Shown here one piece after another: positions 56,300 through 64,000 of a stretch of 64,000 nt of DNA. The stretch spans positions 3,100,001-3,164,000 of the forward strand of contig NZ_CP116256.1 in the NCBI RefSeq assembly GCF_027947575.1. The letters run 5' to 3'. Numbering within the stretch: position 1 is the first letter of the stretch; each line of letters begins with the position of its first letter. The position numbers and the translations under genes are program-made. The notes under the pieces are model-generated. The model worked only from the letters and a program-made list of their open reading frames with translations, had not been told where the DNA came from and did no database searches. Origin of the DNA: Streptomyces rubrogriseus. Its GTDB lineage: Bacteria > Actinomycetota > Actinomycetes > Streptomycetales > Streptomycetaceae.

Positions 56300-58570
56300 A
56301 TGAAGTTCACCGACGGCTTCTGGCTCATCCGCGAGGGCGTGCATCTCTCGTACGCCACCGAGGTACGTGATGTACGCCCCCAATCGAAGCGCTTCACCGC
56401 CCATGCCGCCGTGAAGAAGGTGACGCGGAGGGGGGACACGCTCAACGCGCCGCTCCTCACGGTCGAGTGCTTCTCTCCCGCCGAGGGCGTCATCGGCGTC
56501 CGCGTCACCCACCACGCCGGCAAGCGCCGGCCGGGCCCCGACTTCGCGCTCACCGAGGCGGAGGACGGCGCCGGCGAGGTGCGCCGGGAGGGCACCGTCA
56601 CCGAGCTGACCAGCGGCCCGCTCACCCTCCGCCTGGACCGCGAGGGCCCCTTCGGCCTCACCTTCCACGACGCGGACGGACGCGAGCTGACCCGGGCCAA
56701 CGCCAAGGGCACCGCCTTCGCCACCACCGGCGACGGTGCCCACCACATGCTGAGCCGTCTCGCCCTCGGCGTCGGCGAGCAGATCTACGGCCTCGGCGAG
56801 CGCTTCACCCCGTTCGTCAAGAACGGCCAGGTCGTCGACATGTGGCAGGCCGACGGCGGCACCAGCAGCGAGCAGGCCTACAAGAACGTCCCGTTCTACC
56901 TCTCCTCGCGCGGCTACGGCGTCTTCGTCAACCACCCCGGCGCGGTCTCCTTCGAGGTCGGCTCCGAGTCCGTCGGCCAGGTGCAGTTCAGCGTCGAGGA
57001 CCAGACGCTGGAGTACTACGTCGTCGCCGGGCCCACCCCCAAGGACGTCCTCACCCGCTACACCGCCCTCACCGGCCGCCCCGCCCTGCCGCCGGCCTGG
57101 TCCTTCGGCCTGTGGCTCACCACCTCCTTCACCACCTCCTACGACGAGCAGACGGTGACCTCGTTCGTGGACGGCATGGCCGAGCGCGGCATCCCGCTCT
57201 CCGTCTTCCACTTCGACTGCTTCTGGATGCGCGAGTACCAGTGGTGCGACTTCGAATGGGACCCGGACGTCTTCCCGGACCCGGACGGCATGCTCGCCCG
57301 GCTCAAGGCCAAGGGGCTGAAGGTCAGCGCCTGGATCAACCCCTACATCGCCCAGAAGTCCCCGCTCTTCGACGAGGCCGCCGCCCTCGGGCACCTGGTG
57401 CGCAGGCCGGACGGCGACATCTGGCAGTGGGACCTGTGGCAGGCAGGCATGGGCCTGGTCGACTTCACCAGCCCCGCTGCCCGCGACTGGTACGCCGGCA
57501 AGCTCAAGCCGCTGCTCGACCAGGGCGTGGACTGCTTCAAGACCGACTTCGGCGAGCGCATCCCCACCGACGTGGTCTGGCACGACGGCTCCGACCCGGA
57601 GCGCATGCACAACTACTACACGCACCTGTTCAACCGCACCGTCTTCGAACTCCTCGAGAAGGAGCGCGGCCAGGGCGAGGCCGTCCTCTTCGCCCGCTCG
57701 GCGACCGCGGGCGGCCAGCAGTACCCCGTCCACTGGGGTGGCGACTGCTGGTCGTCCTTCGAGGCGATGGCCGAGTCACTGCGGGGCGGCCTGTCCCTGT
57801 CGCTGAGTGGCTTCGGCTTCTGGAGCCACGACATCGGCGGCTTCGAGGGCACGCCCGACCCGGCGGTCTTCAAGCGCTGGCTCGCCTTCGGCCTGCTCTC
57901 CTCGCACAGCCGGCTGCACGGCTCCTCGTCGTACCGGGTGCCGTGGGAGTTCGGCGAGGAGGCCGTCGACGTCGCCCGCCGCTTCACCCTCCTCAAGCAC
58001 CGCCTGATGCCCTACCTGTACGGCGTCGCCGCCGAGGCCCACCGCACCGGCGTGCCCATGATGCGGCCGATGGTCCTGGAGTTCCCGCACGACCCGGCGT
58101 GCCGGCCGCTGGACCGCCAGTACATGCTCGGCTCCGACGTCCTGGTCGCTCCGGTCTTCACCGAGGACGGCGAGGTCGAGGTCTACCTCCCCGAGGGCAC
58201 CTGGACCCACCTGCTGACCGGCGAGCGCGTCACCGGCCCGGCCTGGCGCACCGAACGGCACGACTACGACAGCCTGCCGCTGTACGTCCGCGTGGGCGCC
58301 GTCCTGCCGCTGGGCTCCGACGACCAGCGTCCCGACGGAGACTGGCTGGACGCACCGACCCTGCTGGTCCACCCGTCCGCCGCCGCCGACTACGCGGCCG
58401 AGGTCACCGTGCCCGACCTGCTGGGCACGCCGGCCGCGACCTTCCGCGTGCGGCGCGACGGGGACGCCCTGCGGGTCACCGCGAGCGGCACCGACCGCCC
58501 CTTCACCGTCCGGGTCGCGGGCGGCGCGAGCGCGGAGGGCGCCGGAGAGGTGACCGTGCCGCTGACCTGA
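56300..58570 (+). CDS. GH31 alpha-xylosidase (YicI-type)
   Basis: A 756-residue GH31 enzyme. CFKTDFGERIPTD contains the nucleophile at Asp416 and HWGGDCWSSFEAM the acid/base at Asp482, the same residue numbers as in E. coli YicI (772 residues), which hydrolyses the alpha-xylosyl residue of isoprimeverose and xyloglucan oligosaccharides. The N-terminal beta-sandwich starts MKFTDGFWLIREGVHLSYAT, also YicI-like. No signal peptide, so it is cytoplasmic. With GH1 beta-glucosidase across the shared control region, the pair can alternately trim xylose and glucose from imported xyloglucan fragments. AAGGAAG precedes the ATG. Confidence 0.95.
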   Translation: MKFTDGFWLIREGVHLSYATEVRDVRPQSKRFTAHAAVKKVTRRGDTLNAPLLTVECFSPAEGVIGVRVTHHAGKRRPGPDFALTEAEDGAGEVRREGTVTELTSGPLTLRLDREGPFGLTFHDADGRELTRANAKGTAFATTGDGAHHMLSRLALGVGEQIYGLGERFTPFVKNGQVVDMWQADGGTSSEQAYKNVPFYLSSRGYGVFVNHPGAVSFEVGSESVGQVQFSVEDQTLEYYVVAGPTPKDVLTRYTALTGRPALPPAWSFGLWLTTSFTTSYDEQTVTSFVDGMAERGIPLSVFHFDCFWMREYQWCDFEWDPDVFPDPDGMLARLKAKGLKVSAWINPYIAQKSPLFDEAAALGHLVRRPDGDIWQWDLWQAGMGLVDFTSPAARDWYAGKLKPLLDQGVDCFKTDFGERIPTDVVWHDGSDPERMHNYYTHLFNRTVFELLEKERGQGEAVLFARSATAGGQQYPVHWGGDCWSSFEAMAESLRGGLSLSLSGFGFWSHDIGGFEGTPDPAVFKRWLAFGLLSSHSRLHGSSSYRVPWEFGEEAVDVARRFTLLKHRLMPYLYGVAAEAHRTGVPMMRPMVLEFPHDPACRPLDRQYMLGSDVLVAPVFTEDGEVEVYLPEGTWTHLLTGERVTGPAWRTERHDYDSLPLYVRVGAVLPLGSDDQRPDGDWLDAPTLLVHPSAAADYAAEVTVPDLLGTPAATFRVRRDGDALRVTASGTDRPFTVRVAGGASAEGAGEVTVPLT

Positions 58571-58594
58571 CCTCGCGAGCGGGTGGACCACACG

Positions 58595-58628
58595 GCGAAG
58601 CGGCACGCGGGGGCGCGTGCCGCTTCGC
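58595..58628. terminator. 15-bp-stem hairpin after GH31
   Basis: GCGAAGCGGCACGCG (58595-58609) and its exact complement (58614-58628) flank a GGGG loop. It lies between the convergent GH31 and PLP-protein genes and can act in both directions. Confidence 0.85.
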
Positions 58629-58675
58629 TCCGCCGGGCATCCTGCGGGGTGTTCCGCGGGGGTGCGGGGTGTGTC

Positions 58676-59878
58676 TCAGCGCTCCAGGGCGCCGAGCGCC
58701 GTCAGCAGCCGGTCCACGTCCTCCGCGCTGGTGTACGGCGCGAGGCCCACGCGTACCCCGCCCTCGTCGCCGAGGCCCAGCCGGCGCGCGGCCTCCACGG
58801 CGTAGAAGGACCCGGCCGGCGCGTCGACCGCCCGCTCGGCGAGCTGCCGGTAGACGTCGGCCGGGCGCAGGCCCGCCACGGTGAACAGCAGCGTCGGGGT
58901 GCGCCGCGCGGCCCGCGAGTACACGGTGATCCCGCCGAGCTCCGCGAGCCCTCGTTCGAGCCGCTCGCGCAGCGCGTCCTCGTGCGCCTCCAGTGCCGCG
59001 AACGAGGCGACCAGCCGGTCCCGGCGGGAGCCCCCGGCCTCGGGGTCGAGCCCCGCCAGGAAGTCCACCGCCGCGCTCGCCCCGGCCAGCAACTCGTAGG
59101 GCAGGGTCCCCAGCTCGAAACGCTCGGGCACGGTGTCGGCGGACGGCAGCAGCTTGTCCGGCCGCAGCGACTCCAGCAGCTCGGCCCGGCCGGTCAGCAC
59201 GCCCAGGTGCGGGCCGAGGAACTTGTACGGCGAGCACACCAGCGTGTCCGCGCCCGTCGCCGCCAGGTCCACCACGGCGTGCGAGGCGTAGTGCACCGCG
59301 TCGACGTGGAAGTGCGCGCCGTTCGCGTGGACGAGGGAGGCCAGCGCCGGCAGGTCCGGCATGGTCCCGATCAGGTTGGACGCGGCGGTGACCGCGACCA
59401 GCCTGGTGCGCGGGCCCAGCACCGCGGCGAGGTGCTCGGGCCGCAGCTCGCCGGTGGCCGGGTCGAAGTCCGCCCACCGCACGTCTGCCCCGGCCGCCTC
59501 GGCCGCCTGCACCCAGGGCCGGATGTTCGAGTCGTGGTCGAGCCGGGTGACCACCACCTCGTCGCCCGGCCCCCAGCCCTTGGCCAGGGTCCGCGACAGG
59601 TCGTAGGCGAGCTGGGTGGCGCTGCGCCCGAAGACGACCGTCCCCGGCGTGGTCCCGAGGAGGTCGGCGAGCGCGGACCGCGCCTCGTCGACGATCCGGT
59701 CCGCGTTGCGCTCGCCCTCGGTGTTGCGCCCCCGGTTGGCGAGCGGTGCGGTCAGCGCCGCCGCGATCGCGTCGATCACCGGCTGCGGGGTCTGCGTACC
59801 GCCCGGCGCGTCGAACCGCGCGGTACCGGACTTCAGGGCGGGCACGTGCGCGCGGATCGCGGCGACGTCGAGGGCCAT
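58676..59878 (-). CDS. Cysteine-desulfurase-like PLP protein lacking catalytic Cys
   Basis: A 400-residue fold-type I aminotransferase class V protein. RFDAPGGTQTPQPVIDAI opens the fold, HFHVDAVHYASHAVVDL has the PLP-ring Asp and His, and VCSPYKFLGPHLGVL the Schiff-base Lys219. The C-terminal loop reads GGVRVGLAPYTSAEDVDRLL, where true SufS/IscS enzymes carry an essential cysteine; none is present here. It therefore probably is not a sulfur donor; epimerase, lyase or kynureninase-like chemistry is possible. This variant family is widespread and often annotated cysteine-desulfurase-like. ATG 59878 starts MALDVAAIRA. Confidence 0.88.
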   Translation of the reverse strand: MALDVAAIRAHVPALKSGTARFDAPGGTQTPQPVIDAIAAALTAPLANRGRNTEGERNADRIVDEARSALADLLGTTPGTVVFGRSATQLAYDLSRTLAKGWGPGDEVVVTRLDHDSNIRPWVQAAEAAGADVRWADFDPATGELRPEHLAAVLGPRTRLVAVTAASNLIGTMPDLPALASLVHANGAHFHVDAVHYASHAVVDLAATGADTLVCSPYKFLGPHLGVLTGRAELLESLRPDKLLPSADTVPERFELGTLPYELLAGASAAVDFLAGLDPEAGGSRRDRLVASFAALEAHEDALRERLERGLAELGGITVYSRAARRTPTLLFTVAGLRPADVYRQLAERAVDAPAGSFYAVEAARRLGLGDEGGVRVGLAPYTSAEDVDRLLTALGALER

Positions 59879-59922
59879 GGGGCAACTCCAGGGTCGTGGG
59901 CCAGGCGGACGGGGGATGGTCG

Positions 59923-60642
59923 TCAGGCGATGCGGTCCTTCGGCCGGGGCGGCAGGTAGGTGGCACGGCTGGGTCGTACCCCGAGCCGCACCTGCGACTC
60001 CAGCCACATGATCGCAGCCCCCGTGGGGTCGACGACAGGGACGAACGGGCCCTCGGCGGCCAGGCGCTCCTGGAGTGCCGCGGCGACGCCCAGCATCCCG
60101 GTGCAGCCCAGCACGATCACGTCCGCCTCCCGCGCCGCCACCGCGGCCCGGGCCTGCTCGGTCAGCGCGTCGATCAGCCGGTCGCCGGGGTCCAGGTCGA
60201 GGACGGGGATGTCGACGACCCGGATCGGTCCGACCCGCTGCGTCAGCGCGTAGCGCCGGACCAGGCCGTGCAGCATCCCCAGCACGTTCGGCAGCACGGT
60301 GATCACCCCCGTGCGCTCGCCGAGCGCCAGGGAGGTGAGTACGGCGGGCTCGAAGCCGCCGACCACCGGGATGTCCACGATCTCCCGGGCCGCCTGCACG
60401 CCGGGGTCGCCGAAGCAGCTGACGAACACCGCGTCGGCGCCGTCCGCGGCGGCTTCGCCCACCGCGTCGAGGATGCCGGGGCCGGCGAGGGCCTCGTCGT
60501 ACTCGGACTCGATGGAGGCGGTGCCCCGCGCGATGCGGCGGACCTCGACCTCCGTGCCGGGCGACACCCAGGCACCCACCTCGCGGCGGACCTCCTCGGT
60601 GAACGCGTCGGTGATGACGGGGAGCACGACCGTGAGCTTCAC
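59923..60642 (-). CDS. Aspartate/glutamate-hydantoin racemase family protein
   Basis: A 239-residue two-domain racemase. VSCFGDPG and VLGCTGMLGV carry the two catalytic cysteines, as in hydantoin and Asp/Glu racemases. SIESEYDEALAGPGIL and GVITVLPNVLGMLHGLVRRY match the hydantoin racemase side of the family. GTG 60642 has GGAGG upstream. Divergent from an NCS1 permease and hydantoinase, it probably interconverts D- and L-forms of a hydantoin or related compound. Confidence 0.9.
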   Translation of the reverse strand: MKLTVVLPVITDAFTEEVRREVGAWVSPGTEVEVRRIARGTASIESEYDEALAGPGILDAVGEAAADGADAVFVSCFGDPGVQAAREIVDIPVVGGFEPAVLTSLALGERTGVITVLPNVLGMLHGLVRRYALTQRVGPIRVVDIPVLDLDPGDRLIDALTEQARAAVAAREADVIVLGCTGMLGVAAALQERLAAEGPFVPVVDPTGAAIMWLESQVRLGVRPSRATYLPPRPKDRIA

Positions 60643-60835
60643 AGCACCTCCAGGGTGTGGGCGGGACGGTCGGCCCACCCTGTGCGGGCCCGCCGAGGGC
60701 CGCAACGTGCGACGCGCACAGCCGGGCGGCGACGACCGTGCCGACCGCACCGCCGACGCGCCCGCCCCGGTCCGTGGCCGCCGCCCGACTGTGCGGGGTG
60801 CCCTGCCGATGCCGCGAACCGGTGCCTGATGCACG

Positions 60836-60864
60836 GTGACCGCCCGGGGGCGGCGGCCTAGTCT
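60836..60864 (+). promoter_or_regulatory. Promoter of permease/hydantoinase operon
   Basis: GTGACC (60836-60841), 17 bp and TAGTCT (60859-60864). It is the only plausible plus-strand promoter in the 263-bp gap between the racemase and the permease. Confidence 0.45.
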
Positions 60865-60905
60865 CGGCGCACCGCATCCGGCGCCCCCGCCCCTCTGGAG
60901 TCCCC

Positions 60906-62255
60906 ATGGCGTCCTCTTCAGGACACGACGACCACGCGCTGGCCCGCGTGCCGCAGACGGCCCGGTTCCACTGGTTCTCGGTGGCGACCCAGCGCTTCGG
61001 CCAGCTCTCCACCCTGGCCAGCTTCCTCATCGGCGCGACCCTCGGCTTCGGCATGACCTTCTGGAACGCCGTGCTCGCCATCACCCTCGGCGCGGTGATC
61101 CTCGAGGTCATGACGGTCTTCACCGGCATCGCCGGTCAGCGCGAAGGGCTCTCCACCTCGCTGCTGGCCCGGTGGACCGGGTTCGGCGCGGCCGGCGCCT
61201 CGCTCATCGGACTCGCCATCGGCATCAGCGCCGTCGGCTGGTTCGGCATCCAGAACGCGGTCTCCGCCGACGGCCTGGTGAACCTCGTCGGCGTCCTGCC
61301 CTCCTGGGGCTGGGCCCTGGTGGTGGGACTGCTCATCACCGCGATCGTGGTCCGCGGCGTCGGCTCCATGGCGTGGGCCGCCTACGTCACCGTCCCCGCC
61401 TTCCTGCTGATGGCGGGCTGGTCCATCACCGTCGAACTGTCCCGGCACGACCTGGGCGCGCTGACCTCCGCCCAGCCCGCGGGACCCTCACTGTCCCTGC
61501 TCCAGGGCACCACCATCGTCGCGGGCGGCTTCATCGTCGGCGCGGTCATCACCCCCGACATGAGCCGCTTCAACCGCAGCGGCAAGGACGTCGTCAAGCA
61601 GACGGTCGTCGGCATCACGGTCGGCGAGTACGTCATCGGCCTGATCGGCGTGCTCCTCGCACTCGCCCTGCGCACCAACGACGTCATCGCCATCGTCACC
61701 TCCACCTCGGGCTTCCTCGGCACACTGATCATCGTGGCCGCCACCATCAAGGTGAACGACTGGAACCTGTACGCCGCCTCCCTCGGCGTCGTCACCTTCG
61801 TCGACCAGGCCTTCGGCCGCCGCCTCCACCGGGGCGCCGTCACCGTCGGCGTCGGGGTGCTCGGCTCACTGCTGGGCGCGGCCGGGGTCCTCGACAACTT
61901 CACCGACTTCCTCGACCTGCTGGGCGTCCTCTTCCCGCCGATCGCCGGGATCATGGTCGCCGAGTACTTCGTCGCCCGCACCTGGCGCTCCGGCCTGGAC
62001 GAGACCCGCGAGAGCGGCGAACTCCCCGCCGCCTCGCCCATGTGGGTGCCCGCGGGACTGATCACCTGGGCCGTCGCGGCCGTCGTGGGGAAGTACGTCG
62101 ACTGGGGCCTGCCGTCGATCAACTCGATCGCCGTCGCCTTCGTGCTCTACCTCGCCGCCGCCCGCCTCGGCCTGGTCCGCGGGGTGGGCACCGCACCGAC
62201 CCGCCGCGCCGTCCCCGGGACGGCGACCGGCACCCCCGGCGTCCCCGCCGCCTGA
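60906..62255 (+). CDS. NCS1 purine/cytosine/hydantoin permease
   Basis: A 449-residue transporter with about 12 helices. FHWFSVATQRFGQLSTLASF is close to the CodB-type N-terminus; MTFWNAVLAITLGAVILEVM, GWFGIQNAVS and PDMSRFNRSGKD are family motifs. NCS1 members import cytosine, purines, allantoin or hydantoins by sodium or proton symport. Next to a hydantoinase and a racemase, a hydantoin or similar cyclic ureide is the likely cargo. GGAG precedes the ATG. Confidence 0.92.
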   Translation: MASSSGHDDHALARVPQTARFHWFSVATQRFGQLSTLASFLIGATLGFGMTFWNAVLAITLGAVILEVMTVFTGIAGQREGLSTSLLARWTGFGAAGASLIGLAIGISAVGWFGIQNAVSADGLVNLVGVLPSWGWALVVGLLITAIVVRGVGSMAWAAYVTVPAFLLMAGWSITVELSRHDLGALTSAQPAGPSLSLLQGTTIVAGGFIVGAVITPDMSRFNRSGKDVVKQTVVGITVGEYVIGLIGVLLALALRTNDVIAIVTSTSGFLGTLIIVAATIKVNDWNLYAASLGVVTFVDQAFGRRLHRGAVTVGVGVLGSLLGAAGVLDNFTDFLDLLGVLFPPIAGIMVAEYFVARTWRSGLDETRESGELPAASPMWVPAGLITWAVAAVVGKYVDWGLPSINSIAVAFVLYLAAARLGLVRGVGTAPTRRAVPGTATGTPGVPAA

Positions 62256-62310
62256 CCGCGCACGCCACCGGCGTACGCGGCCACCGAAAGAGAAAGGCAG
62301 GACAACCCAC

Positions 62311-63873
62311 ATGCTCCGACTGGGCATCGACGTGGGCGGCACCAACACCGACGCCGTCCTCATCGACGGCGACCGGGTGCTGGGCGCCGTGAAGGCGTCC
62401 ACCACGGCCGACGTCACCGGCGGCATCGTCACCGCCCTCGGCGACCTCCGGCAGGCCACCGGCTTCGATCCGGCCGCCGTGCAGGCGGTGATGATCGGCA
62501 CCACGCACTTCATCAACGCGCTGGTGGAGGGCGAACGCCTGGCGCAGACCGCGGCCATCCGGTTCGGGCTGCCCGCCACCCGCGCCCTGCCCCCGCTGGT
62601 CGACTGGCCCGACCGCCTGGTCACCGCGATCGGCGGCCACAGCCATCTGTGCCACGGCGGACACGAGTACGACGGCAGCCCCATCGCGGACTTCGACGAG
62701 GCCGAGTTCCGCGCGGTCCTGGACCGCGCGGTCGCCGCCGGCGCCACCTCCTTCGCGCTGTCCTCCGTCTTCTCCCCGGTCAACGCGGAGTTCGAGACCC
62801 GCGCCGCCGAGATCATCGCCGAGCAACTGCCCGGCGCCCCGGTGAGCCTCTCCCACGAGATCGGCCGCATGGGCCTGCTCGGCCGGGAGAACGCCACCGT
62901 CGTCAACGCCGCCCTGCGCGGCCTCGCCGACCAGGTCGCCACCGGACTGCTCCGCACGGTCGCGGAGGCGGGCATCAACGCGCCGGTCTTCCTCAGCCAG
63001 AACGACGGCACCCTGATGGACGTCGACTACGCCCGCCGCTACCCGGTGGCGACCTTCGCGTCGGGACCGACCAACTCCATGCGCGGCGCCGCGTTCCTGT
63101 CCCGGCTGCCGTCCTGCGCCGTCGTCGACATCGGCGGCACCACCAGCGATGTCGGCATCCTCCAGCAGGGGTTCCCGCGCGAGGCGTCCACGGACGTCAA
63201 CGTGGCCGGCGTGCAGACCAACTTCCGCATGCCCGACGTCCTCTCGATCGGCATCGGCGGCGGCAGCCACGTCCTGCACCAGGCGTCCGGCACGGCCGTC
63301 GGCCCCGCCAGCGTCGGCTACCGGCTCGCCCAGGAGGCCCTCGTCTTCGGCGGCACCCGCCTCACCGCCACCGACGTCGCGGTGGCCGGCGGGCGCGCCG
63401 AGGTGGGGGACGTCTCGCTCGTCGCCCATCTCGACAAGAGCGTGGTGGACGCCGCCCTGCGCTTCGTCGACGACCGGCTCGCCGAGGTCGTCGACCGGAT
63501 GCGGGCCTCCGCCGAACCGGTGCCCGTCGTCGCCGTCGGCGGCGGCAGCATCCTGGTGCCCGAGGACCTCGCGGGCGCGTCCCGCGTGGTGCGCCCCGAC
63601 CACTTCGCCGTGGCCAACGCCATCGGCGCGGCGATCGCGCAGGTCGGCGGCGAGGTCGACCGGGTCTACTCGGTCGTCCCGCAGCAGCGCGACACCGTGC
63701 TCGACGAGGCCCGTCAGGAAGCCGTCGACCGGGCGGTGGCCGCCGGAGCCCGGCCGGGCTCCGTCGAGATCGTCGACATCGAGGAAGTACCGCTGGCCTA
63801 CCTGCCGGGCAACGCCACCCGGATCCGGGTCAAGGCCGTCGGAGAGCTGAGCCTGGGAGGCCCCCGTGCGTGA
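62311..63873 (+). CDS. Hydantoinase/oxoprolinase family protein
   Basis: A 520-residue ATP-dependent amidohydrolase of the hydantoinase A/oxoprolinase type. GIDVGGTNTDAVLIDG is the phosphate-binding loop of the actin-like fold, MIGTTHFINALVEG the conserved entry, CAVVDIGGTTSDVGILQQGF the second phosphate loop and VAVGGGSILVPEDL the C-terminal adenosine motif. It would open a five-membered cyclic amide (hydantoin, 5-oxoproline or thiohydantoin) using ATP. It overlaps the DUF917 gene by eight bases; in known actinobacterial sets these two act together. Confidence 0.93.
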   Translation: MLRLGIDVGGTNTDAVLIDGDRVLGAVKASTTADVTGGIVTALGDLRQATGFDPAAVQAVMIGTTHFINALVEGERLAQTAAIRFGLPATRALPPLVDWPDRLVTAIGGHSHLCHGGHEYDGSPIADFDEAEFRAVLDRAVAAGATSFALSSVFSPVNAEFETRAAEIIAEQLPGAPVSLSHEIGRMGLLGRENATVVNAALRGLADQVATGLLRTVAEAGINAPVFLSQNDGTLMDVDYARRYPVATFASGPTNSMRGAAFLSRLPSCAVVDIGGTTSDVGILQQGFPREASTDVNVAGVQTNFRMPDVLSIGIGGGSHVLHQASGTAVGPASVGYRLAQEALVFGGTRLTATDVAVAGGRAEVGDVSLVAHLDKSVVDAALRFVDDRLAEVVDRMRASAEPVPVVAVGGGSILVPEDLAGASRVVRPDHFAVANAIGAAIAQVGGEVDRVYSVVPQQRDTVLDEARQEAVDRAVAAGARPGSVEIVDIEEVPLAYLPGNATRIRVKAVGELSLGGPRA

Positions 63874-64000
63874 GATCACCGCCGACCACCTGCCCGACCT
63901 CGCCCGCGGGGCCGCCGTGCTCGGCACCGGGGGAGGCGGCGATCCGTTCGTCGGCCGCCTCCTCGCCGAGCAGGCGCTGAAGCGGAACGGGCCCGTCACC
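63866..64000 (+). CDS. DUF917-family protein (3' part outside window)
   Basis: Only about 45 residues are visible: MREITADHLPDLARGAAVLG, then TGGGGDPFVGRLLAEQALKR. The GTGGGGDP loop is the DUF917/S-methyl-thiohydantoin desulfurase signature start. Members act as the partner of hydantoinase/oxoprolinase proteins. GTG 63866 overlaps the previous stop by eight bases (GTGCGTGA), so it belongs to the same operon. Confidence 0.85.
   Translation, partial: MREITADHLPDLARGAAVLGTGGGGDPFVGRLLAEQALKRNGPVT

Noticed and set aside
1..64000. tRNA, rRNA or riboswitch genes
   Set aside because: No cloverleaf, rRNA-like or known riboswitch sequence was seen in any intergenic gap.
1..64000. Mobile element, prophage or restriction/defence island
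   Set aside because: No transposase, integrase, phage, methylase or nuclease genes; composition is uniform apart from short operators.

Overview
The window is high-GC (roughly 72%) chromosomal DNA from an actinomycete, almost certainly Streptomyces. The signs are strong G/C third-position bias, frequent GTG starts, ATGA/GTGA start-stop overlaps, several -10 boxes lying only 6-9 bases before a start codon (leaderless transcripts), mycothiol-type enzymes, and Streptomyces-typical families such as DUF6421, DUF6214, DUF6332 and DUF6986. I see no rRNA, tRNA, CRISPR array, phage, transposase or attachment site. About 61 protein genes are supported, including one cut by each window edge and one broken by a frameshift.

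Layout. 1-13.7 kb: an AidB-like acyl-CoA dehydrogenase divergent from a PaaX-like regulator, a PL3 pectate lyase, an old yellow enzyme divergent from an ArsR regulator, a DUF305 lipoprotein divergent from a secreted LVIVD-repeat protein, TetR, HAD, PAP2, M56 peptidase and DUF5134 genes, then a FUSC-type exporter (frameshifted) coupled to a MarR regulator. 13.7-19.4 kb: an alpha/beta hydrolase with an unrecognised protein and a TetR regulator, two VOC proteins, GNAT and a glycerophosphodiesterase. 19.6-29.9 kb: a tightly coupled DUF6421-SDR-aldolase operon, a transglutaminase-like protein, PlsC acyltransferase, a thioredoxin-like protein, flavin reductase, etfB-etfA, DUF6986 and a hypothetical protein. 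29.9-41.6 kb: LacI divergent from a ROK sugar kinase, a small secreted peptide, an AAA-NUDIX fusion, M20 dipeptidase, geranylgeranyl-reductase-like flavoprotein, a two-component system, MarR, a mycothiol-dependent-isomerase-like protein and an MFS transporter.

41.7-58.6 kb is the most coherent accessory region: two back-to-back oligosaccharide-utilisation loci. The first has a LacI repressor divergent from a binding protein, two permeases, a cytoplasmic GH2 glycosidase, a secreted beta-propeller enzyme with a CBM13/ricin domain, and a ROK regulator. Two matching 14-bp operators 31 bp apart sit in the LacI/transporter gap. The propeller enzyme would often be called a sialidase, but its residues fit GH93 exo-arabinanase better. 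The second locus (a separate binding protein and two permeases, a GH1 beta-glucosidase and a YicI-like GH31 alpha-xylosidase) fits import and trimming of xyloglucan oligosaccharides. Neither transporter encodes its own ATPase; a shared MsiK-type ATPase elsewhere is expected. With the pectate lyase near the left end, this suggests a plant-cell-wall saprophyte.

58.7-64 kb: a cysteine-desulfurase-like PLP protein lacking the catalytic cysteine, then a hydantoin/nucleobase cluster (Asp/Glu-hydantoin racemase family divergent from an NCS1 permease, hydantoinase/oxoprolinase and the start of a DUF917 gene).

Most promising leads: the arabinan-like locus with its paired operators, the DUF6421-SDR-aldolase operon, the AAA-NUDIX fusion, the FUSC frameshift next to a 15-bp repeat, and short tandem repeats (7 x 6 bp; 8 x 8 bp) placed in leaders just upstream of genes.
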